From Arcticibacter pallidicorallinus (lineage in GTDB: Bacteria; Bacteroidota; Bacteroidia; Sphingobacteriales; Sphingobacteriaceae), in NCBI RefSeq assembly GCF_003002875.1, contig NZ_PVTH01000012.1:1-64000 (forward strand): a DNA stretch of 64,000 nucleotides, read 5' to 3'. Every line of letters starts with the position of its first letter. Positions within the stretch are counted from its first letter, which is position 1. The notes under the pieces are model-generated. The model saw only the letters and a program-made list of their open reading frames with translations. It was not told the DNA's origin and made no database searches. The translations under genes and the position numbers were made by a program. Shown piece by piece: positions 43,468-52,494 of the stretch.

Positions 43468-43965
43468 TTACGATTTCAATGGTTCCTCAACAAGCTTATC
43501 TTTTCCGAAGATGAAGTCCTTCCGCAAATAATCCGCCTCGAGAAACGGACCATCGAGGTATATTGCTTCTTTCGGACATGCTTCCTCACACAGGCCGCAA
43601 AATATGCAACGAAGCATGTTTATCTCGTAAACGGCAGCATACTTTTCCTCTCTATAAAGCCCTTCCTCTCCCTTTTTACGCTCAGCCGCAGTCATGGTGA
43701 TAGCCTCAGCCGGACAAGCAAGTGCACACAATCCGCAGGCGGTACATCTTTCCCTGCCTTGCTCATCTCTCTTAAGCGAGTGTAATCCCCTCCAGTTTTC
43801 AGAAACAGGTCTTTCCTGCTCCGGATAAAAGATCGTTTCGCGCTTTTTAAATATATGTTTGAAGGTAATAGCCAAGCCCTTGGCAATAGAAGGGAGATAG
43901 ATTTTCTCCCCAAATGTCATTGGCTTTTGCTCCAGTACTTTTTTTCTATTACTTAAGGATTCCAT
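43468..43965 (-). CDS. nuoI: NADH-quinone oxidoreductase subunit I
   Basis: A 165-residue peripheral-arm subunit carrying two 4Fe-4S clusters (N6a and N6b). The motifs are CTACGLCALACP and CIFCGLCEEACP, both complete. An amphipathic N-terminal helix (SIAKGLAITFKHIF) contacts the membrane arm. It starts 4 bases after nuoH. Confidence 0.96.
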   Translation of the reverse strand: MESLSNRKKVLEQKPMTFGEKIYLPSIAKGLAITFKHIFKKRETIFYPEQERPVSENWRGLHSLKRDEQGRERCTACGLCALACPAEAITMTAAERKKGEEGLYREEKYAAVYEINMLRCIFCGLCEEACPKEAIYLDGPFLEADYLRKDFIFGKDKLVEEPLKS

Positions 43966-43969
43966 AATT

Positions 43970-45019
43970 CTACATTAAATCTTTAACTGTAATCCAGATC
44001 CCTGTCAACACAATATTTGCAATCGAAAGAGGGATCAACACTTTCCAACCCAAATTCATCAGCTGATCATATCTGAACCGCGGAATTGTCCAGCGAATCC
44101 ACATGAAAAAGAAGATGAAAAAGAAAATCTTCGCGAATAAGAACACAACCCCAAGTATAGTGACCACATTATCGGAAAGCCCGAGGTGATTCATGAATGG
44201 GAAATTATATCCACCAAAATATAACGTAGACATTACCGCAGACGCCACGAACATGTTAATGTACTCTGAAAAGAGGAATGCTCCAAGCTTGAACCCTGAA
44301 TACTCTGTATGATATCCGGCCACCAGCTCGTTTTCACTTTCGGGTAAGTCAAAAGGTGTTCTGTTACATTCAGCAAACGAACAGACAAGGAAAATCAAGA
44401 AGCCCAACGGCTGACAAAACACGTTCCAGGAAAACCAACCATTTTGCCAGAAACCAGCTTGCTGCTCGGCAATGCCCCTTAAAGACAAGGTTTGGGTCAC
44501 CATCAGTAATGCAATAAGGGAGAGTCCCATGGCGATCTCGTAGCTGATATTCTGTGAAGCAGCACGTATTGCACCCATTAGGGAATACTTATTATTCGAT
44601 GCCCACCCACCAATCATGATACCATATACCCCCAGAGAAACGATTCCAAAAATATACAAGATACCCACGTTGATATCAGCAACCTGCAATTGAATAACCC
44701 GGTCTCCTATAACTAAATCCTGTCCCCAGGGAATAACTGCACTGCCTATACTGGCTGTGAGCAAAGCCAGACAGGGGCCGGCTATAAACAACCAGGGATT
44801 TGATTCGGCTGGAATGATTTCCTCTTTAAAGAACATCTTACCACCATCGGCAAGTGGTTGAAACATACCTGAAGGTCCCGCCCGATGCGGACCAACACGG
44901 CCCTGAATGAACCCGGCAATCTTTCGCTCAGCTAACGTCGAATACGCAGCTATTCCCAGGGTGATAAGGAATATGACCGTAACTAAGACTACTTTTTCTA
45001 TAACAAATGCTAGTTCCAT
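43970..45019 (-). CDS. nuoH: NADH-quinone oxidoreductase subunit H
   Basis: A 349-residue membrane subunit that forms much of the quinone chamber. Conserved loops are AERKIAGFIQGRVGPHRAGP, the acidic CNRTPFDLPESENELVAGYHTEYSG and FFFMWIRWTIPRFRYDQLM. Eight helices. Its ATG overlaps the nuoG stop (TAATG). Confidence 0.96.
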   Translation of the reverse strand: MELAFVIEKVVLVTVIFLITLGIAAYSTLAERKIAGFIQGRVGPHRAGPSGMFQPLADGGKMFFKEEIIPAESNPWLFIAGPCLALLTASIGSAVIPWGQDLVIGDRVIQLQVADINVGILYIFGIVSLGVYGIMIGGWASNNKYSLMGAIRAASQNISYEIAMGLSLIALLMVTQTLSLRGIAEQQAGFWQNGWFSWNVFCQPLGFLIFLVCSFAECNRTPFDLPESENELVAGYHTEYSGFKLGAFLFSEYINMFVASAVMSTLYFGGYNFPFMNHLGLSDNVVTILGVVFLFAKIFFFIFFFMWIRWTIPRFRYDQLMNLGWKVLIPLSIANIVLTGIWITVKDLM

Positions 45020-46023
45020 TAATATCTTATTACTCTTTCAAATTGCTCTTTATTAGCTTCTTTAAGAGCAGGGTTCTTTCTAATAACCGGAGGAGGAGCC
45101 AGTTGCTCGTAATGGTTTGCTGAGATAACCGAGTGTTTTGATATCTTTCTCGGACCTTCAATAACCCAATCGCTCGTTTTTTTCTTCTCAAAACGGCAGT
45201 CGTTACAGATAAACGACTCGACTTCGCCATACTCGTCCTTGCGGGCTGTTACACGTATAACATCTTCACCCTTATACCATAAAGTAACTTTCCCTGAGCA
45301 TTTGTCGCAATTGCAATGGGCATCCACTGGTTTGGTGAACCAAACGCGATTTTTGAACCGGAACGTTCTATCAGTAAGTGCTCCAACCGGACAAACGTCA
45401 ATTACGTTACCCGAAAAATCATTCTCAATAGCCTTTTCTATATAAGTCGAGATCTCTGCTGCATCGCCTCTTCCAAGAACACCATGCTCACGTCTATCGG
45501 TAATTTGATCGGCCACGTATACGCAGCGGTAACATAAGATGCATCTGGTCATATGGAGCTGAATTTTATCTCCTATATCCCTTCTTTCAAAACTTCTGCG
45601 GTCAAACTCATACCGCGTCGCTGCGGATCCATGTTCATAGCTTAAATCCTGCAAATGACATTCGCCAGCCTGATCACAGACCGGACAGTCCAGCGGATGA
45701 TTAATGAGAAGAAGCTCCACAACGCCCTTTCTTGCCTCCTTCACTTCAGGTGAGGTGATATTCTGAACCTCCATCCCTTCCATAACCGTAGTGCGGCAGG
45801 ATGCAACAAGCTTCGGCATTGGACGAGGATCTTTTTCAGAGCCTTTGCTCACTTTTACCAAACAGGTACGGCATTTTCCGCCACTACCTTCCAACTTGGA
45901 ATAATAGCACATTGCTGGAGGTACAATCTCTCCGCCAATAAGTCTTGCTGCATTCAGGATAGTTGTTCCCTGCTCTACCTCAACACTTATTCCATCTATC
46001 GTAACTTTAACTCTTTCAGACAT
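45019..46023 (-). CDS. nuoG: NADH-quinone oxidoreductase subunit G, short form
   Basis: A 334-residue iron-sulfur subunit, about a third of the usual 700-900 residues. It keeps the 2Fe-2S site N1b (Cys39, 51, 54, 76), the N5 site (His109, Cys113, 116, 122) and the N4 site (Cys161, 164, 167, 211). A further Cys set (237, 239, 242, 273, 276) aligns with the N7 ligand region of E. coli NuoG. The chain then stops, so the whole molybdopterin-like domain is missing. No frameshift remnant follows: nuoH begins in the stop codon. Short NuoG proteins are usual in Bacteroidota, as far as I recall, so this is a natural form rather than a pseudogene. Confidence 0.92.
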   Translation of the reverse strand: MSERVKVTIDGISVEVEQGTTILNAARLIGGEIVPPAMCYYSKLEGSGGKCRTCLVKVSKGSEKDPRPMPKLVASCRTTVMEGMEVQNITSPEVKEARKGVVELLLINHPLDCPVCDQAGECHLQDLSYEHGSAATRYEFDRRSFERRDIGDKIQLHMTRCILCYRCVYVADQITDRREHGVLGRGDAAEISTYIEKAIENDFSGNVIDVCPVGALTDRTFRFKNRVWFTKPVDAHCNCDKCSGKVTLWYKGEDVIRVTARKDEYGEVESFICNDCRFEKKKTSDWVIEGPRKISKHSVISANHYEQLAPPPVIRKNPALKEANKEQFERVIRY

Positions 46024-46039
46024 GTTAAAGGACCATTAA

Positions 46040-47407
46040 TTAATTAGCAGCAACTGTTTCAGCCTTTGGCAAAGGATCTGCGTACCGTGCCAGGCCGTAA
46101 TTTCTTTCTATTGCTTCAGCAGGATGAGATACATGCCATTCAAATTCGTCTCTAAAGTGGCGGATAGCACTGGCCACTGGCCATGCAGCCGCATCTCCTA
46201 ACGGACAAATTGTATTTCCTTCTATCTTTTTCGCTACATCAACCAGAAGATCAAGATCGCTCATCTTACCATGACCGTACTCTAAGCGATGAAGAACTTT
46301 TTCCATCCAGCCGGTACCTTCTCTGCAAGGTGAACACTGACCGCAGCTCTCGTGATGATAAAATCTTGAAAAGTTCCATGTATTTCTCACGATACACTGA
46401 TCTTCATCAAAAGCCACGAATCCGCCGGATCCCATCATGCTGCCAGTAGCAAAACCGCCTTCAGCAAGAGATTCATAAGACATCAGCCTGCTTTCTCCAG
46501 TTGCTGTCTTCAAAATCAGGTTTGCCGGGAGTATTGGAACGGAAGACCCTCCTGCTACCACCGCCTTAAGACGCTTGCCATTCGCTATACCACCGCAATA
46601 TTCGTCGGAATAGATAAATTCTTCAACCGGAATCCCAAGTTCGATTTCATAGACGCCCGGCTTGTTTAGATTTCCAGATGCCGATATGAGCTTTGTTCCT
46701 GTACTGCGTCCAATACCTACCTTCGCATATTCATCAGCGCCATCATTGATAATCGGCACGACAGCCGCGATCGATTCCACGTTGTTTACAACCGTCGGAC
46801 AGTTATAAAGGCCTGATATTGCAGGGAAAGGTGGCTTAATCCTAGGATTTCCTCTTTTACCCTCTAATGATTCGATTAAAGCAGTTTCTTCTCCGCAAAT
46901 ATACGCACCTCCTCCCGGCTGAACATATAATTCAAGATCATAGCCTGACCCTAAGATGTTCTTTCCAAGGAAACCAGCATTCTTCGCTTCAGCAATAGCT
47001 CTCTCCAAAATCCGGATCTGAGGCATCATCTCACCCCGGACATATATATAGGAAGTTTTTGCACCCAATGCATAGCTGGATACAATCATTCCCTCAATAA
47101 GTAAATGAGGAATGTGAGTCATTAAAAAGCGGTCCTTGAATGTACCCGGCTCCGACTCATCTCCGTTACAAACCAGATACCGTGGTTTTCCTTCAGGCTT
47201 GGCCAAAAAGCTCCACTTCATACCGGTTGGAAAACCGGCACCACCCCTTCCTCTAAGTCCAGATTTCTTCACTTCTTCAACAACATCGTCTGTGGACATG
47301 GTTTTTAAAGCCTTCTCCACAGCACGGTAACCACCATGCTGACGATACACTTCAAAAGTGTTGATTCCGGGAACGTTTATATTTTCGAGTAATAATTTCC
47401 GCCCCAT
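46040..47407 (-). CDS. nuoF: NADH-quinone oxidoreductase subunit F
   Basis: A 455-residue subunit holding FMN, the NADH site and cluster N3. FMN/NADH motifs are GLRGRGGAGFPTGMKW and the glycine-rich ETALIESLEGKRGNPRIKPPFP segment. The N3 ligands are in ESCGQCSPCREG plus Cys in NTICPLGDA. Full length, 16 bases upstream of nuoG. Confidence 0.96.
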   Translation of the reverse strand: MGRKLLLENINVPGINTFEVYRQHGGYRAVEKALKTMSTDDVVEEVKKSGLRGRGGAGFPTGMKWSFLAKPEGKPRYLVCNGDESEPGTFKDRFLMTHIPHLLIEGMIVSSYALGAKTSYIYVRGEMMPQIRILERAIAEAKNAGFLGKNILGSGYDLELYVQPGGGAYICGEETALIESLEGKRGNPRIKPPFPAISGLYNCPTVVNNVESIAAVVPIINDGADEYAKVGIGRSTGTKLISASGNLNKPGVYEIELGIPVEEFIYSDEYCGGIANGKRLKAVVAGGSSVPILPANLILKTATGESRLMSYESLAEGGFATGSMMGSGGFVAFDEDQCIVRNTWNFSRFYHHESCGQCSPCREGTGWMEKVLHRLEYGHGKMSDLDLLVDVAKKIEGNTICPLGDAAAWPVASAIRHFRDEFEWHVSHPAEAIERNYGLARYADPLPKAETVAAN

Positions 47408-47410
47408 ATA

Positions 47411-47947
47411 TTAAATAATTTGAGCTTTTTCAACTGTTGTTAGACGTAAGCGATCTATCAGGTCATCCACCGTGTCGGCGGTTAAATTCTCATAGAACGT
47501 GTAATCCGGACCGATCTGAAGCACTGGCCCCATTCCGCAGGCAGCGAGACATTCGACGCCTCTCCAGCTGAATAAGCCATCAGGTGTTATCTCCCCTTCC
47601 TTCACGTTCAGCTTCGCTTCAATATGCGTCATAATCTTTTCGGCACCTACCAGGCAGCAAGGCCCGGTACGGCATACTTCAAGGACATACTTTCCCTGAG
47701 GCTTAAGAAAAAACATGGTGTAAAAAGAAGCAACTTCATAGACCTCTATAGGCTTCAGATTCAGAAAATCTGCGACTTTATCCATTAAAGGCGTACTCAC
47801 CCAGCCATATTCTGCCTGAACAAGATGAAGCACAGGAAGCAACGCAGATTTCTGCTTGTCTTCAGGATATCTTAATAAAATCTCGTTGAACTTAGCAATA
47901 AGCTCAGGAGTGAAAATAATTTCGTCTGTTTTGGAAATCTTAAGCAT
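47411..47947 (-). CDS. nuoE: NADH-quinone oxidoreductase subunit E
   Basis: A 178-residue thioredoxin-like subunit with the 2Fe-2S cluster N1a. Ligands are in CRTGPC and CLAACG, in the normal spacing. An N-terminal helical bundle precedes them. Its start overlaps the nuoD end by 8 bp; nuoF follows after 3 bases. Confidence 0.95.
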   Translation of the reverse strand: MLKISKTDEIIFTPELIAKFNEILLRYPEDKQKSALLPVLHLVQAEYGWVSTPLMDKVADFLNLKPIEVYEVASFYTMFFLKPQGKYVLEVCRTGPCCLVGAEKIMTHIEAKLNVKEGEITPDGLFSWRGVECLAACGMGPVLQIGPDYTFYENLTADTVDDLIDRLRLTTVEKAQII

Positions 47948-49148
47948 CTAATTCTCCTGCAATTACATTTAAACTACTTAAATTAATTATCGCATCCGAA
48001 AGAAGCATTCCACTACTCATGTGAGCATACATCTGGTAGTTTATAAAACTAGGTCTCCTAAAATGTAATCTGTAAGGAGTGCGTCCTCCGTCATTTACAA
48101 GATAAAAACCGAGCTCTCCGTTTCCTCCCTCGACACAATGGTAAACCTCGGTCTTCGGACTGTCGACTTCACCCATTACAATCTTGAAATGATAGATCAG
48201 GGCTTCCATATTGTTATAAACCTCCTCCTTTGGCGGAAGATAAATATCCGGAACATCTGCATGGAAGACCCCTTTAGGCTCCTTCTCAATCTTGTCCAGT
48301 GCCTGCTCTATAATACGTATACTCTGATACATCTCTTCATTACGAACCATATAGCGATCATAAACATCGCCTGTGGTACCTACTGGAATATCAAAGTCGA
48401 AGTCCTCGTATGAAGAATACGGCTCATTTGCCCTAACATCATAATCGACACCACAAGCACGTAAAATTGGTCCGGTCCAGCTATAGTCAAGGGCAGTCTG
48501 GGCATCCACAGCAGCAACCCCTATGGTTCTGTCCATAAAAATCCGGCTCCTTGTAAACAAGTCTTCAAACTCCTTAAGTACCGGAACATAGTCCTTAACG
48601 AACTTCTTGATCTTAGCGAAAGCGATATCGTTGAAGTCACGTTCAAATCCTCCAACCCTCCCGATATTAGTAGTCAGACGCGCTCCGCAGATCTCTTCAT
48701 AGATCTCATAAATATGCTCTCTCTTTTCCATGAGGTAAAGGAAGCCCGAATAAGCCCCCGTATCCACACCGAGAATGCCGTTACATACAAGGTGATCTGA
48801 GATCCTGGCCAGCTCCATAATGATAACGCGCATGTAGTCTACGCGTTTAGGAGTTTGAATACCGAGCATCTTCTCAACCGTCATGTGCCACCCCATATTA
48901 TTTATTGGAGACGAACAATAGTTCATACGATCCGTTAACGGAGTGATTTGATAAAAGGGCCTGTGTTCGGCAATCTTTTCAAATGCCCTGTGTATATATC
49001 CGATGGTAGATACGCCACTAACAATACGCTCACCGTCCATCTCCAGAACATTTTGAAACACACCATGCGTCGAAGGATGGGTTGGTCCAAGATTAAGTGT
49101 AGTTGTCTCTTTGCGATCTAAATTTTTTATGATAGCCGGTTCGTTCAT
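47940..49148 (-). CDS. nuoD: NADH-quinone oxidoreductase subunit D
   Basis: A 402-residue subunit related to NiFe hydrogenase large subunits; it forms the quinone-binding site with NuoB. Conserved segments are NLGPTHPSTHGVFQ with the quinone-contact His, GYIHRAFEKIAE and RAPS-like FRRPSFINYQ at the C-terminus. It is separate from nuoC here, not fused as in E. coli. It starts 2 bases after nuoC. Confidence 0.96.
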   Translation of the reverse strand: MNEPAIIKNLDRKETTTLNLGPTHPSTHGVFQNVLEMDGERIVSGVSTIGYIHRAFEKIAEHRPFYQITPLTDRMNYCSSPINNMGWHMTVEKMLGIQTPKRVDYMRVIIMELARISDHLVCNGILGVDTGAYSGFLYLMEKREHIYEIYEEICGARLTTNIGRVGGFERDFNDIAFAKIKKFVKDYVPVLKEFEDLFTRSRIFMDRTIGVAAVDAQTALDYSWTGPILRACGVDYDVRANEPYSSYEDFDFDIPVGTTGDVYDRYMVRNEEMYQSIRIIEQALDKIEKEPKGVFHADVPDIYLPPKEEVYNNMEALIYHFKIVMGEVDSPKTEVYHCVEGGNGELGFYLVNDGGRTPYRLHFRRPSFINYQMYAHMSSGMLLSDAIINLSSLNVIAGELDA

Positions 49149-49150
49149 AA

Positions 49151-49648
49151 TTATCTTCCGAAGAAAAAGTCCTTTTTATCGACACGGTTTGGGTCCTCAA
49201 GCGGAAATTCCTTCCGCATAGGGAACGCTACCATGTCATCCATATTAAGAATACGCCTAAGATCCGGATGCCCTTCAAACTGAACACCAAAGAAATCATA
49301 CGTTTCTCTCTCCATCCAGTCTGCACCTCTCCAAAGATTGAAGGCTGTAGGTATAGTTGGCTGTTGCTCTTCAAGAAATACCTTGATCCTGACACGAACA
49401 TTTTGACGGAAGCTATGTAGATGATAGATCACCCCGATAGGCAACTCCTGTTCAGGATAATGTATCCCTGTAATATCAGTAAGAAAATTAAAATCAAGAT
49501 CATTTTTCAGGAAAGTCAACACCTCGATAATCTCCTCTTTCGAAGTTTCGAAGGTCAGCAGCCCTGTTGGCTCGCTGAAAGCAAATACGCGATCGGCAAA
49601 CCTTGAAGATATCTTCTGTATTAATTCCTGATTACTAATCTTTCCCAT
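49151..49648 (-). CDS. nuoC: NADH-quinone oxidoreductase subunit C
   Basis: A 165-residue peripheral-arm subunit (30-kDa type). The signature is WRGADWMERETYDFFGVQFEGHPDLRRILNMDD, here seen near residues 107-139, ending with FPLEDPNRVDKKDFFFGR. Its ATG overlaps the nuoB stop codon by one base. Confidence 0.95.
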   Translation of the reverse strand: MGKISNQELIQKISSRFADRVFAFSEPTGLLTFETSKEEIIEVLTFLKNDLDFNFLTDITGIHYPEQELPIGVIYHLHSFRQNVRVRIKVFLEEQQPTIPTAFNLWRGADWMERETYDFFGVQFEGHPDLRRILNMDDMVAFPMRKEFPLEDPNRVDKKDFFFGR

Positions 49649-50190
49649 TACTGAATTCCGTATTTATTTAACAGTTCCTTATACTCATCAGAATTTCTCC
49701 TCCTCATCGGCTCGTTTCGCACCAAATCCTGAAGACGAAGCACACCACTCAAAATGGCTTCAGGTCTTGGAGGACAACCGGGGACATATACGTCAACCGG
49801 AATTACCTCATCTATTCCCTGGAGCACGGAGTAGCTGTCAAATATACCACCACTGGTAGCACAAGCGCCAACAGCGATCACCCAACGCGGCTCAGCCATC
49901 TGTATATATACCTGCCGCAGGACAGGTGCCATTTTCTTTGCAATCGTTCCCATAACGAGCAACATATCAGCCTGACGAGGCGAAAATGAAGGTCGCTCTG
50001 ACCCAAATCTAGCCAAGTCATAATGTGCACCCATGGTGGCCATAAACTCAATTCCACAGCATGATGTAGCAAATGGAAGTGGCCATAGCGAGTTAGCTCG
50101 GGCCAGGCCGACTACTTTGTCAAAAGATGTTGCAAAAAAGCCAGACCCTTCAATGCCCGGAGGCGCTTCAGCTAATTTTATATCACTCAT
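49648..50190 (-). CDS. nuoB: NADH-quinone oxidoreductase subunit B
   Basis: A 180-residue subunit with the terminal 4Fe-4S cluster N2 that reduces quinone. Its four ligands are the tandem pair in ATSCCGIEFM, the Cys in GACATSGG and the Cys in GCPPRPEA. I choose the ATG at 50190 (MSDIKLAEAPPG) because a purine-rich AAAAAGAGA lies just before it and the family usually begins there. The in-frame ATG at 50220 lies inside the arm of a perfect hairpin and would add ten residues. It is separated from nuoA by the longest gap among the first six nuo genes. Confidence 0.93.
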   Translation of the reverse strand: MSDIKLAEAPPGIEGSGFFATSFDKVVGLARANSLWPLPFATSCCGIEFMATMGAHYDLARFGSERPSFSPRQADMLLVMGTIAKKMAPVLRQVYIQMAEPRWVIAVGACATSGGIFDSYSVLQGIDEVIPVDVYVPGCPPRPEAILSGVLRLQDLVRNEPMRRRNSDEYKELLNKYGIQ

Positions 50191-50207
50191 CTCGTCTCTT
50201 TTTGAAG

Positions 50208-50243
50208 TAAAAAGGCTCATTTCAATGCATATGAAATGAGCCT
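50208..50243 (-). terminator. Hairpin with U-tract between nuoA and nuoB
   Basis: On the minus strand AGGCTCATTTC and GAAATGAGCCT form a perfect 11-bp stem with a 9-base loop, followed directly by TTTTT. It looks like an intrinsic terminator or attenuator, or a processing hairpin, inside the nuo operon. It also buries the upstream candidate ATG of nuoB. Confidence 0.55.
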
Positions 50244-50299
50244 CAAAGTTACTAATTAAGTATTGCTATGTTATAACACCTAAGTTATTTAGAACCATT

Positions 50300-50674
50300 C
50301 TACTTATCCCATTCCAGTGCTTTCTTCTTTATCACATAGATAAATCCTAAAAGAAGAGTACCCATGAATATGAACATCTCAATCAGTCCCTGAACTCCGA
50401 ATTCACGGAAATTTACTGCCCATGGATACATAAAGATTACCTCAATATCAAAAAGCACAAACAGTATCGCTACCATGAAATACTTAATTGAAAAAGGGGC
50501 TCTGGCATTTCCTATGACTTCAATACCCGACTCGAAAGGGCTCAGTTTGTCGGCAGTCTTTCTCTTCGGACCAATGAGGTGCGTAATCGACATCGTTAAC
50601 GCAACGAAGCCGAGAGCTACAAACATTTGAAATAGAATAGGAACGTAGTCTACTGGGGCGCTGTGAACATCCAT
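50300..50674 (-). CDS. nuoA: NADH-quinone oxidoreductase subunit A
   Basis: A 124-residue subunit with three membrane helices. The conserved loop KLSPFESGIEVIGNARAPFSIKYFMVAILFVLFDIEVIFMYPWAV is fully recognisable in segments (PFESG, FDIEVIF). It is the first gene of the 14-gene nuo operon and has a -7 box just upstream. Confidence 0.95.
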   Translation of the reverse strand: MDVHSAPVDYVPILFQMFVALGFVALTMSITHLIGPKRKTADKLSPFESGIEVIGNARAPFSIKYFMVAILFVLFDIEVIFMYPWAVNFREFGVQGLIEMFIFMGTLLLGFIYVIKKKALEWDK

Positions 50675-50690
50675 GATATAGAATTTGTCG

Positions 50691-50698
50691 CAAACTTA
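50691..50698 (-). promoter_or_regulatory. -7 promoter box of the nuo operon
   Basis: TAAGTTTG on the minus strand fits TAnnTTTG and ends 16 bases before the nuoA ATG. The -33 region has no clear TTG at 19-20 bases. Confidence 0.5.
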
Positions 50699-50758
50699 GA
50701 AAAAAACAGTCATATGTACAGAATAAAAGATAAACCCGCTTATCAGGCGGTAAAGACC

Positions 50759-50797
50759 AAATGAAGAAGGCCTGCAAAAAACAGGCCTTCTTCATTT
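50759..50797 (-). terminator. Long hairpin between the TPR gene and nuoA
   Basis: A perfect 16-bp inverted repeat (AAATGAAGAAGGCCTG and its complement, 7-base loop) lies 18 bases after the TPR gene stop. It likely ends the ExbB-TonB-TPR operon and separates it from nuo, although the T-run after the stem is short. Confidence 0.7.
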
Positions 50798-50814
50798 AGA
50801 TACAACAGATATAG

Positions 50815-52476
50815 CTATTTAAGCGTCTTTAAAACACTCAATGCATATTCGTTAGCCGGATCAAGTGCAATAGCCTTGTTAAACAAATCCTTTGCCTTGG
50901 CCTGATCTGTTCTGATATAATAAGCACCCAGATTATTGTAGGCCTCAACCAGATTCTTTTTGTTTCTTGCATCAGCAAGACCGTCAGGCTTAGCGGCAAT
51001 CACTTCTATGTACTTTTCAAAGTGAGGAACCATCAGTCCTTTCGGATTTGAATCATCGTCCAACAATCTGTTGGTTCTCGCACGGTACAGATAGGCATCA
51101 GCAGTACTCGGAGATTTCTGAGATACTAAACTGAATGCAGAGTCCGCTTTTACAAGATCTTGGCGGCTAGCTTTCTGAACTTCTGGAGTCTTGGTAGCAT
51201 AATCAAAATAGTTAGCCATACCCAGGTAGAAGTAGTCAAACAAATAAGTCTTAGAAGCTGCATTCTTAACAGCCAACTCATATAGATCTGCAGACAGCGC
51301 ATATTTCCTTTCCCCAAACTGTGCTTTAGCCAACTCGCTGATAGGTTCAGCATATGCTGAGTCTATCTCGACAGCCTTCGCCAAGCTTACCACGCCTGTA
51401 GAATCACCTGCTTTAAGTTGCGCCTGACCGAGGTATAAATAATCCTGCGCAATCACACGCTTAGGATCAACTTTACTCATAAAGTCCTTCAACGCCTGAA
51501 CGCTACCTGCAAAGTTACCATTCTCATAAAGTGAATAGCCTAAGTAACGGTAAATACGCGGATTAGCCTTGTCTTGTTTAGCCATCTCCTGTGCTTCAGC
51601 CTCAAGAGCTTTATATTCTCCCGACAAAACGAGGAAATCTGCATAACGCATTCTTGATTCCAATGAACGGTCAGTTAAATCAAGATACTTGGTGTAATAT
51701 CCTAACGCTTCTTTGATACGTGCATCATATTGTTGAGGCTCTGCTTTTGCCCACAAATAATAGGTCTCAGCCAATTCCCTGTATGCTGGTGCATAATTAG
51801 CATTAACCGCTAATACACTCTTAAACTTGTCAGCCGACTCCTGGAAAGCCTTTGACTGCTTAATCAGAATCCCTTGCTCTATTTCCGCCCTCAACAGGGT
51901 CTTATCCATATCAAAAGCAGTACGGTAAGCTCCGAATGCCTCACTATTCTTTTTTGAACCCCGGTAAGCGTCACCTAAAGCCAAAAATACTTCTGCATCT
52001 TTCTCATTGATCTCTTTCGCCTTTTCTAAGCTGGCAATGGCGGCAGTATAATCTGCTGGATCGGCATTGGTGTATGCCTTTCCAATATAAAGATATGGAC
52101 TGTTGTCTTTACGCTTAGCTAAAGATATCGCTTTGTCGAAGTTCGCTTTTGCCCCGGAAGCATTTTTTGCTTCTAAATCAACAGCACCTAAACCAACATA
52201 GTTCAACGGGTAAGCTGCTTCAGCAGACACACCCTTAGTATAAGTGGCTTTTGCTGAATCAACATAGTCATCTCTCAAATATATATTTCCCAAATAGAAA
52301 TAATTCTCTCCCTTGGCGGCATCAGACGAAATCAGTTTCTTAAGAATAGTTTTAGCCTCTTGAAACTTCTCAGCGTCGATCGCCTTTTTCGCATCGCCCA
52401 GACTCTGTGCAAAAGCCGTTGTCCCCACAACTCCTACCAACAGGCTTGCTTGTATTGCTCTTCTTAGTACATTCAT
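50815..52476 (-). CDS. Periplasmic tetratricopeptide-repeat protein
   Basis: A 553-residue exported protein (signal peptide ending TTAFAQ) built almost wholly of TPR helices. Repeats can be followed from SLGDAKKAIDAEKFQEAKTILKKL through ENYFYLGNIYLRDDYVDSAKATY to the C-terminal EAYNNLGAYYIRTDQAKAKDLFNKAIALDPANEYAL. No catalytic domain is present. It is the last gene of the ExbB-ExbD-TonB operon, 18 bases after the PstS-like gene. A scaffold role for the envelope complex is inferred from context. Confidence 0.85.
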   Translation of the reverse strand: MNVLRRAIQASLLVGVVGTTAFAQSLGDAKKAIDAEKFQEAKTILKKLISSDAAKGENYFYLGNIYLRDDYVDSAKATYTKGVSAEAAYPLNYVGLGAVDLEAKNASGAKANFDKAISLAKRKDNSPYLYIGKAYTNADPADYTAAIASLEKAKEINEKDAEVFLALGDAYRGSKKNSEAFGAYRTAFDMDKTLLRAEIEQGILIKQSKAFQESADKFKSVLAVNANYAPAYRELAETYYLWAKAEPQQYDARIKEALGYYTKYLDLTDRSLESRMRYADFLVLSGEYKALEAEAQEMAKQDKANPRIYRYLGYSLYENGNFAGSVQALKDFMSKVDPKRVIAQDYLYLGQAQLKAGDSTGVVSLAKAVEIDSAYAEPISELAKAQFGERKYALSADLYELAVKNAASKTYLFDYFYLGMANYFDYATKTPEVQKASRQDLVKADSAFSLVSQKSPSTADAYLYRARTNRLLDDDSNPKGLMVPHFEKYIEVIAAKPDGLADARNKKNLVEAYNNLGAYYIRTDQAKAKDLFNKAIALDPANEYALSVLKTLK

Positions 52477-52494
52477 AGTTTATATGTCCTCTGT

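Noticed and set aside
45019-46023. nuoG as a truncated pseudogene
   Set aside because: All N1b, N5 and N4 ligands are intact, nuoH begins in its stop codon with no leftover coding sequence, and short NuoG is usual in this phylum.
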